From JAHFLQ01 sp964432465 (GTDB lineage Bacteria; Patescibacteriota; Minisyncoccia; UBA6257; WO2-44-18), in NCBI GenBank assembly GCA_964432465.1, contig CAYSNI010000021.1, forward strand, positions 1 through 12,187: a stretch of DNA of 12,187 bases, in the 5' to 3' direction. The translations under genes were made by a program, and so were the position numbers. Shown piece after piece: positions 7,191 through 12,187 of this stretch (positions are counted from its first letter, which is position 1; every line of letters starts with the position of its first letter). The notes under the pieces are model-generated. The model was not told the DNA's origin. It saw only the letters and a list, made by a program, of their open reading frames with translations, and made no database searches.

Positions 7191-8279
7191 ATGGAGATCT
7201 TGAAGACTATTTTTCAGCAGTACCCACGTCCCGGGGATGCATTTATGGACCTACTCAACGAAGAAGGTCGCATTGTCGCCCCGGGTGTTTATGACGCGAT
7301 GGGCGCCTATATCGCTAAAAAAATTCATTGGAATCACCTGGTAGCTGGAAAAAATTGCTCATTCAACGCTGTTTACATTGGTGGCTGGTCTATCAGCGCG
7401 ATGCTATGGCGCCGGCCGGACATGGCTTTTCATGACCGGACGATGATGGCGATGATCGCGCGTCACGCGGTCGCTGAGGCGTATCCGCTACCGACGATTG
7501 TGGATGCGGAAACTGGGTTCTCTCTTGAACCGGTAACGATCGCGGAGACGGTTCGCGCGTATCACGAAATGGGCGTCGGACTCGCGCATCTTGAAGATCA
7601 GGCGACGCGGCGTTGTGGTAATCTGGGCGGCAAAGCGTGTGTCGAGATCGAAGATATGGAAACGAAGATCCGGTGTTGGTTAATGGCTTCGGTGGCACTT
7701 GGTACCTCGATGCGCTTGATGGTGCGCACCGACGCGCTGACGGCGGCGAACGGCGGTCTTGAAAATGCCATTGAGCGCGGTAAGCGTTACATGGACGTTG
7801 AGTACAAAGGGCTTCGGCCGGCCGTCCTCTGGGCGGATGCGATGCAAGATCCGCTCGTAATTGAGCGTTGGGTAACCGAGATGCGTCGGCATGATCCAAA
7901 GATGCTTCTCGGCATCAACTACTCGCCGAATAAGGATTGGACGGAGGGGTATCGGAAGAAGTTTAGTAAAGAACCCCCGACTTATGACGATCTCTATGAT
8001 AACGGCAGAGGTTTTCGTCTCATTTGGCACACGACGCTCCAGTCTCGGGCGGACATGGAGTCCACCTGGAACACGTTTGATCACATGGCCGATGCCGGCG
8101 CGGAATCACTCTGGGCGCTTCATGATCGCCAGCGCGATCATCCGGTCGGTGACGCTCAGGGGATGAGTGGCGCCAAGGAGTGGCAGGAACTGGATCAGGC
8201 CATTGGTGGAAAGGAAGCCGCTGAGCGGTATAGCCGGTCCGCCGGTTATGGCTCGGCGACGAGAGAAGAAAAAAAGTAA
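7191..8279 (+). CDS. Isocitrate lyase family protein (shortened, diverged active site)
   Basis: A member of the isocitrate lyase/PEP mutase superfamily, probably cleaving a 2,3-substituted hydroxy-acid such as isocitrate to glyoxylate plus a second acid; cytoplasmic and Mg-dependent. At 362 residues it is shorter than E. coli isocitrate lyase (434) and longer than methylisocitrate lyase (~296). Isocitrate-lyase-like features are YIGGW at 62-66, the metal site VDAETGF at 104-110, AHLEDQ at 132-137, the catalytic loop RRCGNLGGK at 140-148 with the acid/base Cys142, RTDA at 179-182 (substrate Arg) and INYSP at 242-246. The loop departs from the usual KKCGH: Lys to Arg140 and His to Asn144. By eye, Ser of SGW, Glu of WCET and the second Ser of NCSPS are also changed (Gly64, Asp216, Asn247). 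The GGGAGG ribosome binding site at 7181-7186 supports the ATG chosen. Position right after malate synthase favours a glyoxylate-producing role. The substrate is not certain, so I give no gene symbol. Confidence 0.85.
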   Translation: MEILKTIFQQYPRPGDAFMDLLNEEGRIVAPGVYDAMGAYIAKKIHWNHLVAGKNCSFNAVYIGGWSISAMLWRRPDMAFHDRTMMAMIARHAVAEAYPLPTIVDAETGFSLEPVTIAETVRAYHEMGVGLAHLEDQATRRCGNLGGKACVEIEDMETKIRCWLMASVALGTSMRLMVRTDALTAANGGLENAIERGKRYMDVEYKGLRPAVLWADAMQDPLVIERWVTEMRRHDPKMLLGINYSPNKDWTEGYRKKFSKEPPTYDDLYDNGRGFRLIWHTTLQSRADMESTWNTFDHMADAGAESLWALHDRQRDHPVGDAQGMSGAKEWQELDQAIGGKEAAERYSRSAGYGSATREEKK

Positions 8280-8283
8280 AATT

Positions 8284-8313
8284 AAGGCCCCCGTTGTACA
8301 TCGGGGGCCTTTT
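8284..8313 (+). terminator. Rho-independent terminator of isocitrate lyase-like gene
   Basis: A 10-bp GC-rich perfect stem (AAGGCCCCCG with CGGGGGCCTT) with an 8-nt loop is followed by a short T run. It begins 4 nt after the stop codon. Confidence 0.92.
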
Positions 8314-8323
8314 ATGTTATTTT
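8295..8323 (+). promoter_or_regulatory. Candidate maf promoter, overlapping terminator
   Basis: TGTACA (8295-8300, 4 of 6 to the -35 consensus) lies in the terminator loop. It is 17 nt before TATTTT (8318-8323, 4 of 6 to the -10 consensus). Each box is weak alone. Support comes mainly from the identical geometry at 7135-7163 and a shared GTTATT...CTGCGG block after both terminators. Confidence 0.25.
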
Positions 8324-8359
8324 TCTGCGGTACCTTAATACTCGAAAAGGGGAGCGCTT

Positions 8360-8929
8360 ATGCGGATGATTCTGGGATCGGAGTCCAAGTGGCGTAAGCA
8401 GCTTTTTGCCGAGATGGGCTACGAATTTGAAGTGATGCCGGCAAGGATTGATGAAAAATCTATCCGTGACAGTCGTCCGGAAATGCTGACTCAACTACTT
8501 GCCATAGCTAAGAACAGGGCCCTGCACGCCAGACTTGCCGGTGAGGAGTTTCTGTTAGTTACCGGCGATCAGGTGGTTTGGGCCAATGGCCGTATTCGTG
8601 AAAAGCCGACTAGTTTCGCGGAAGCCAACGAGATTCTTGCGAACGCTCACAAATATCCGGCCACCACTTACAGCGCGATTGCTGTTTACAATTCGGTTAC
8701 GCAGTATCTAGCGGCTGACGTCGATACCGCGACTATTCAGTTCGATCGGCTTCCGGATGAAGTCATCGAAAAGCTTCTTGAGGAAGGCGACGTGATGCAC
8801 TGCTCCGGTGGGTTTACCTGCGAGAGCTTGGCCATTCGTCCCTATATCGCCAAGCTCGAAGGAACAATGGATAGCGTCCAAGGATTTCCGAAAAATCTTG
8901 TTGCTAAGCTCATCAGTGCAGTCTCGTAA
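8360..8929 (+). CDS. Maf-like nucleoside-triphosphate pyrophosphatase (diverged)
   Basis: Maf proteins hydrolyse non-canonical or surplus nucleoside triphosphates to monophosphate and pyrophosphate in the cytoplasm, and have been linked to septum formation arrest. At 189 residues the length is typical of the family. Visible family elements are an N-terminal strand and loop ILGSESKWRKQL (4-15) where most members have ASxSPRR, an AKNRA block (50-54), VTGDQVV (67-73) with Asp70 at the catalytic base position of GADTVV, EKP (81-83) for the usual GKP, and a C-terminal SGGF...SVQGFP region matching AGGY...NVVGLP. The Ser-Pro-Arg-Arg motif is thus only partly kept (Arg12), so substrate range may differ. 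The start ATG follows AAGGGGAG (8347-8353) by 6 nt. The gene lies alone between two terminators and converges with the minus-strand gene downstream. Family assignment is good; the exact substrate is not visible. Confidence 0.85.
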   Translation: MRMILGSESKWRKQLFAEMGYEFEVMPARIDEKSIRDSRPEMLTQLLAIAKNRALHARLAGEEFLLVTGDQVVWANGRIREKPTSFAEANEILANAHKYPATTYSAIAVYNSVTQYLAADVDTATIQFDRLPDEVIEKLLEEGDVMHCSGGFTCESLAIRPYIAKLEGTMDSVQGFPKNLVAKLISAVS

Positions 8930-8931
8930 CC

Positions 8932-8959
8932 AAAACTCCCGACAATGTCGGGAGTTTTT
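8932..8959. terminator. Terminator between convergent genes, probably bidirectional
   Basis: A 12-bp perfect stem (AAAACTCCCGAC with GTCGGGAGTTTT) with a 3-nt loop AAT is followed by T on the plus strand 3 nt after the maf stop. On the minus strand it is preceded by A and followed by TTTT, and it lies 28 nt past the stop of the minus-strand gene, so it can serve both. Confidence 0.88.
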
Positions 8960-8982
8960 CATCTAGTACACCTACTCACCAC

Positions 8983-9013
8983 AAATCTAAAACTCCTCGC
9001 GGGGTTTAGATTT
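8983..9013 (+). terminator. Second hairpin with plus-strand T-tract, overlapping the end of the minus-strand gene
   Basis: AAATCTAAA pairs with TTTAGATTT, extended by CTCC with GGGG (one T-G pair and one bulged A) around a TCGC loop. A run of six T follows on the plus strand. It covers the last codons and stop of the LOG family gene on the other strand. It may back up termination after maf. Confidence 0.45.
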
Positions 9014-9721
9014 TTTAATGATCTCCATTGCTTCTTCGGGCGAATCGACAATGGAATACAGCCTTAGATCTTCCGCATCGATAGTTTTATGCTCGCCGAG
9101 AAGTTTCTCTCTCATCCAGCTATCTAAATCCCCCCAGAATTCCTTCCCGTAAAGTATAACCGGTATTTTGTCATGGATCTTTTTTGTTTGTACCAATGTA
9201 AGAATCTCAAATAACTCGTCTAGTGTTCCGTAACCGCCTGGAAAGTAGACGTAGGCTTGCGAGGCGAAGGAGAGCATTACTTTTCGGGTGAAAAAATAAT
9301 AGAAGCCGCGTCCCTTTTTTACGTAAGGATTTATGCGCTGTTCAAACGGCAATTGAATGTTGATGCCGATAGACTCCCCGCCGGTTTCCGCCGCGCCACG
9401 ATTCCCGCCCTCCATGATTCCTGGGCCACCGCCGGTGATAACGCTGTAGCCGTGTTTTGCGAGTAAGGACCCGAGACTTTGAGCGGCCTTGTACCACTTA
9501 TTTGCCTCTGGAAAACGTGCCGAGCCGAAAAAGGTGACGCTTTTCTTGATATCGGCTAAAAACTGAAAACCATCCACGAATTCCGCCATGATGCGGAACA
9601 CCCGCCAATGAAAAGAATGCCGCCAATCATTCGGATGGGACGATTGTGGCAATTCCTTAGCCGGCACCAGTAATTCTTCTCGGATGTCCTTGTTGAACTT
9701 TTTCTTTTGGTTTTTATTCAT
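8987..9721 (-). CDS. LOG family protein (TIGR00730 Rossmann fold; probable nucleotide 5'-monophosphate phosphoribohydrolase)
   Basis: LOG family enzymes cleave the N-glycosidic bond of nucleoside monophosphates, releasing base and ribose 5-phosphate; plant and some bacterial members act on cytokinin nucleotides. Many bacterial ones are labelled 'lysine decarboxylase' without support. The 244-residue protein has a lysine-rich N-terminus, a helical segment (~35-58) typical of the longer bacterial subgroup, then a Rossmann-like core: FFGSAR (64-69), TGGGPGIMEGGNRGA (96-110), TRK (145-147) and PGGYGTLDE (161-169), the last being the PGGxGTxxE catalytic motif. All key residues are present. It is the only minus-strand gene, convergent with maf and divergent from the isomerase gene with 53 nt between start codons. 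No Shine-Dalgarno is visible; an extended -10 box sits 7 nt before the ATG, so the mRNA is probably leaderless. It ends with TAG while the other complete genes end with TAA. The physiological substrate is unknown. Confidence 0.92.
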   Translation of the reverse strand: MNKNQKKKFNKDIREELLVPAKELPQSSHPNDWRHSFHWRVFRIMAEFVDGFQFLADIKKSVTFFGSARFPEANKWYKAAQSLGSLLAKHGYSVITGGGPGIMEGGNRGAAETGGESIGINIQLPFEQRINPYVKKGRGFYYFFTRKVMLSFASQAYVYFPGGYGTLDELFEILTLVQTKKIHDKIPVILYGKEFWGDLDSWMREKLLGEHKTIDAEDLRLYSIVDSPEEAMEIIKKSKPREEF

Positions 9722-9728
9722 AGGAATA

Positions 9729-9737
9729 ATTATACCA
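9729..9737 (-). promoter_or_regulatory. Extended -10 promoter of LOG family gene (leaderless)
   Basis: On the minus strand TGGTATAAT is an extended -10 element (TGn plus perfect TATAAT). Only 7 nt (TATTCCT) separate it from the ATG at 9721, so transcription should begin at or next to the start codon. No -35 box or ribosome binding site is seen. Confidence 0.7.
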
Positions 9738-9757
9738 GAGGCCGATTAAATAATATA

Positions 9758-9766
9758 TGGTAAAAT
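9758..9766 (+). promoter_or_regulatory. Extended -10 promoter of the isomerase operon (leaderless)
   Basis: TGGTAAAAT is an extended -10 element (TGn plus TAAAAT, 5 of 6). Eight nt (AATAGATA) separate it from the ATG at 9775, which again leaves no room for a leader or ribosome binding site. It lies 20 nt from the opposing LOG promoter element. Confidence 0.6.
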
Positions 9767-9774
9767 AATAGATA

Positions 9775-10941
9775 ATGAGCAGTTTGCGCTTTGATTTTAG
9801 TAACCCGATTCCCGCTCCTCAGGAACTTATAGATTACATTAAGAACCAACGTGAAAATCCGGCTTCTTTTATCCAGATAGCCGATCGTCCTTTGATTCTG
9901 CCTAAACGGAAGAATGAGGGCAGTCTGGTGGTAGTCGGTATCGGTGGCTCTAATTTAGGAACTCTGGCGATCTATCAAGCTCTTCGTCCCAGAAAAAAGA
10001 TTTATTTCGCGGAGACGCTGGATGCCCGTCACTTGGATAGAATCACGCGTGAAATTGAACACCCGGCGACTTTCGTGATTGTTTCTAAATCTGGCACTAC
10101 CACGGAAACGGCCGCGAATGCCGCGGTGCTTCTTTCTCATAAGAAAAAAGAAGACCAGGTAATCGCGATCACCGAAGAGGGTTCTAAGCTTTGGCTCTGG
10201 GCCGGAGAGAACGGTTTCGCCGCTATTCCTATGCCGAAAGACGTGGGCGGGCGTTACTCCGTGTTTACCTCGGTTGGATTAGTACCGTTGGCGCTCGCCG
10301 GAGTGAAAACTGACGCCTTATTAAAAGGCGCCAGAGAGATCACGCCAGCCTGTCTTTCGTATGACGTCGCGAAAAATCCGGCAGCGCAGTCGGCATTGGC
10401 GATTTGGAATAGCTGGAAGCGTGGAAAGTCCATCCATGATACTTTTATTTTTGAGCCGGATCTTGAGGGGGTGGGGCGATGGTATCGCCAGTTAACCGGC
10501 GAGAGCTTGGGCAAGATGGGCAAGGGGATTACCCCTACTGTTTCGATCGGCACCACCGATCTTCATTCAGTCGCGCAATTGTATTTTGATGGCCCAAAGG
10601 ATAAATTTACTACTTTCATATCGGTGTTGGATCATGGGAAAGATTTTGTGATTAAATCTAAAGAAAACATTGACGAGCTTGTGCCACATATTTCCGGCAA
10701 AAAATTCAGCCAACTTTTGAGCGCGGTTTTGTCGGCGGTTAAAACAACGTATAATAAACAAAATCTGCCTTTTATCAGCATTGAGCTTCCGGAGATTAGT
10801 GAAGAATCATTAGGCGCGCTTTTCCAGATGAAAATGATTGAGATGATGTATCTCGGCAAGCTGATGGGCGTCAATCCTTTTGATAATCCCGGCGTGGATC
10901 AGTACAAAGAAGAGACTAGGAGGCTACTCGAAAATCTTTAA
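9775..10941 (+). CDS. pgi: Glucose-6-phosphate isomerase (short form)
   Basis: Interconverts glucose 6-phosphate and fructose 6-phosphate in glycolysis and gluconeogenesis; cytoplasmic. Sugar-isomerase domains show GIGGSNLG (55-62) and SKSGTTTET (104-112) for phosphate binding and GGRYSVFTSVGLVP (158-171). The catalytic Glu243 lies in TGESLGK, His264 in TTDLHS, and the C-terminal NPFDNPGVDQYK carries Lys378, the residue that acts in ring opening. Length is 388 residues against ~450-550 for most family members, so peripheral elements are trimmed while the active site is complete. The start ATG is the first codon after an extended -10 element, with no Shine-Dalgarno. The stop codon lies 4 nt before the ABC ATPase gene, so both are probably on one mRNA. 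Why a glycolytic gene leads a metal-transport operon is unclear. Confidence 0.95.
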   Translation: MSSLRFDFSNPIPAPQELIDYIKNQRENPASFIQIADRPLILPKRKNEGSLVVVGIGGSNLGTLAIYQALRPRKKIYFAETLDARHLDRITREIEHPATFVIVSKSGTTTETAANAAVLLSHKKKEDQVIAITEEGSKLWLWAGENGFAAIPMPKDVGGRYSVFTSVGLVPLALAGVKTDALLKGAREITPACLSYDVAKNPAAQSALAIWNSWKRGKSIHDTFIFEPDLEGVGRWYRQLTGESLGKMGKGITPTVSIGTTDLHSVAQLYFDGPKDKFTTFISVLDHGKDFVIKSKENIDELVPHISGKKFSQLLSAVLSAVKTTYNKQNLPFISIELPEISEESLGALFQMKMIEMMYLGKLMGVNPFDNPGVDQYKEETRRLLENL

Positions 10942-10945
10942 ATCA

Positions 10946-11662
10946 ATGTCGCAAATACTTTCCGTTAAGAATGTCAGTGTTCGTTTTGGTGGATACGCCG
11001 CGTTGGAAGGCGTAACTTTTGATATAAAAAAGGGGGATTTTGTAGCCGTGATCGGACCTAGCGGTGCCGGCAAAACTGTCCTTTTCCGGGCTATTTTAGG
11101 GCTATTAAACCGAGAAGGGGAGGTGCGTTGGCTGGATCATATTAAGATTGGCTATGTGCCACAGAAACTTTTCGTAGAAAAAGATCTGCCACTGACCGTG
11201 TTAGAGTTTTTGAGATTGAAAAATGCCGTTGATGAGGAGATATACGAAGCGTTGGGGTCGGTTGGATTATTGCAGAATCATGACCAGAATCACCTAGGCG
11301 GCCATCTTTTGAGTGTTCGACTTGGACAATTATCCGGCGGAGAATTGCAAAAAGTTCTGATCGCGTACGCGCTGATTAATCACCCGGACATTCTTTTGTT
11401 TGACGAGCCGACTGCCGGCGTGGATATCGGTGGCGAGGAAACTATTTATTCCTTACTCGGTAAATTACACCGTGAGCATGATCTGACAGTAATAATGATT
11501 ACTCATGATCTGAACATGATTTCTCGGTACGCGAAGAATGTGTTGTGTCTGAATAAAAAAATGGTTTATTTCGGTCCACCCAAAGGGGCGTTGGAAGCCA
11601 CTAATCTGGGAAAACTTTACGGAGAAAATGTGAGCGTCTATATCCATGACCATCATGACTAA
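10946..11662 (+). CDS. Metal (zinc/manganese-type) ABC transporter ATP-binding protein
   Basis: ATPase subunit that powers import of a divalent metal, working with the permease encoded next. The 238-residue protein shows Walker A GPSGAGKT (37-44), Q-loop Gln73, signature LSGGE (129-133), Walker B ILLFDEP (Asp153, Glu154) and switch His187. The histidine-rich end HDHHD and the partner of the ABC-3 permease family place it with ZnuC/MntB-type importers. I place the start at the ATG 4 nt after the isomerase stop; an in-frame upstream ATG at 10880 would add 22 residues lying entirely inside the isomerase gene and without family likeness. No close Shine-Dalgarno is visible (AGGAGG at 10918-10923 is 22 nt away), so translation is probably coupled to the isomerase. 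It overlaps the permease gene by 8 nt. Metal specificity (Zn, Mn or Fe) cannot be told from the ATPase. Confidence 0.92.
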   Translation: MSQILSVKNVSVRFGGYAALEGVTFDIKKGDFVAVIGPSGAGKTVLFRAILGLLNREGEVRWLDHIKIGYVPQKLFVEKDLPLTVLEFLRLKNAVDEEIYEALGSVGLLQNHDQNHLGGHLLSVRLGQLSGGELQKVLIAYALINHPDILLFDEPTAGVDIGGEETIYSLLGKLHREHDLTVIMITHDLNMISRYAKNVLCLNKKMVYFGPPKGALEATNLGKLYGENVSVYIHDHHD

Positions 11663-12187
11663 TCAATTATTATATAGCTTAGTTGTCGGCATGTTGGTAG
11701 GAGCCGCCTCGGCCTACATGGGTTCGTTGATGGTTCTAAAAAGGCTTGGTCTTGTCGGTGATGCCTTGTCACACGTCGCGCTTCCGGGTATCGGCGTCGC
11801 TCTGGTCTGGCAGATTAATCCTTTTCTCGGGGCTTTTACCGCGCTCGCGCTGGGAGTGCTGATTATCTGGCAGATTGGCCGCGTTACCTCAATTCCTACG
11901 GAATCTATCGTTGGTCTTATCTTCGCCGTCGCGTTAGCAGTCGGTCTTTTGGTGACGCCGGAGCCGGAGCTTTTGGAGGCCTTATTCGGTGATATTTCTA
12001 AGGTAGCGCTATCCGATGTTATTCTGACCGTGGTTTTGACGGCGGTGGTTTTTGTCCTGACCGTACTGATGCGCAGGGTTCTGATGCTTGGGATCTTATC
12101 CCGTGACTTCGCCAAGTCTCAGGGTGTCAAAGTAGATCTGGTAGACCTGCTCTTTCTTTCGCTAGTCGCAATCGTAGTGGCGTTGGG
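11655..12187 (+). CDS. Metal ABC transporter permease, ABC-3 family (3' end outside window)
   Basis: Membrane subunit of the divalent-metal importer whose ATPase precedes it. The window holds 177 complete codons of a family usually 260-290 residues long; no stop is reached. Membrane-spanning stretches are visible at about 5-28, 41-54, 57-75, 85-100 and 119-139. The family block GDALSHVALPG lies at 35-45, and the stretch LSRDFAKSQGV (148-158) matches the cytoplasmic loop that contacts the ATPase. The chosen start ATG overlaps the ATPase end by 8 nt (ATGACTAA); an in-frame ATG at 11646 would add three residues and cannot be excluded. Translation is likely coupled. No substrate-binding lipoprotein gene is in the window; it may lie downstream. 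Confidence 0.9.
   Translation, partial: MTNQLLYSLVVGMLVGAASAYMGSLMVLKRLGLVGDALSHVALPGIGVALVWQINPFLGAFTALALGVLIIWQIGRVTSIPTESIVGLIFAVALAVGLLVTPEPELLEALFGDISKVALSDVILTVVLTAVVFVLTVLMRRVLMLGILSRDFAKSQGVKVDLVDLLFLSLVAIVVAL

Noticed and set aside
7393..7899. Antisense ORF of 168 codons over the lyase gene
   Set aside because: Composition rich in Arg, Pro and Ser is typical of a shadow of a GC-rich gene; no ribosome binding site or motif.
7191..8279. Methylisocitrate lyase (prpB) assignment
   Set aside because: Length exceeds that family by ~65 residues, and the CGxxGGK loop, RTDA and NxSP blocks are closer to isocitrate lyase; neighbours do not suggest propionate metabolism.
10880..10945. Upstream ATG extension of the ABC ATPase
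   Set aside because: The 22 extra residues lie inside the isomerase gene and match no ATPase N-terminus; the ATG at 10946 gives a standard start.
2..12187. Recoded genetic code (TGA as Gly or Trp)
   Set aside because: All recognised proteins read full length with the standard code and contain no in-frame TGA.
2..12187. CRISPR array, tRNA, rRNA, insertion sequence or prophage
   Set aside because: No spaced repeat series, no cloverleaf or rRNA-like stretch, no transposase or phage protein; gaps are all short.

Overview
The window reads as ordinary bacterial chromosome with compact spacing, the standard genetic code and mixed base composition. The first ~3 kb is visibly AT-richer than the rest. 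Several traits would fit a member of the Patescibacteria (candidate phyla radiation, perhaps Parcubacteria): a single-chain B12-dependent ribonucleotide reductase, a short 388-residue glucose-6-phosphate isomerase, a shortened and diverged isocitrate lyase, a diverged Maf protein, tight gene spacing, what looks like leaderless transcription, and a giant protein of unknown function. This placement is inference from gene style. No marker gene here proves it.

Layout. (1) 2-2980, plus strand: the 3' part of a very large gene of unknown function that ends in a protein-kinase-like fold and is cut by the left window edge. (2) 2981-3137: a repeat-rich, probably structured leader. (3) 3138-5399: nrdJ, adenosylcobalamin-dependent ribonucleoside-triphosphate reductase. 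(4) 5492-7117: malate synthase A. (5) 7191-8279: an isocitrate lyase family protein. (6) 8360-8929: a Maf-like nucleotide pyrophosphatase. Each of genes 3-6 is followed by its own rho-independent terminator, and genes 4-6 have candidate promoters directly downstream of the previous terminator, so they look like a string of single-gene transcription units. (7) 8987-9721, minus strand: a LOG/TIGR00730 family protein, convergent with maf. (8) 9775-12187, plus strand: an operon of glucose-6-phosphate isomerase, a zinc/manganese-type ABC ATPase and the matching membrane permease. The permease is cut by the right window edge.

How the genes fit together. Malate synthase plus an isocitrate lyase homologue are the two dedicated enzymes of the glyoxylate shunt, which yields malate from isocitrate and acetyl-CoA. 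The lyase has substitutions at several positions that bind substrate in known isocitrate lyases, so its real substrate is open. NrdJ supplies deoxynucleotides and Maf hydrolyses unwanted nucleotides, but these two sit near the shunt genes without an obvious shared operon. The isomerase-transporter operon couples a glycolytic enzyme to metal uptake by translational coupling (4-nt gap, then 8-nt overlap).

The most interesting points are the possible glyoxylate shunt in an apparently reduced organism, the altered lyase active site, the structured leader in front of a B12-dependent enzyme, the divergent pair of apparently leaderless promoters at 9722-9774, and the -35-like boxes placed in terminator loops. 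No tRNA, rRNA, CRISPR array, insertion sequence or phage gene was seen.
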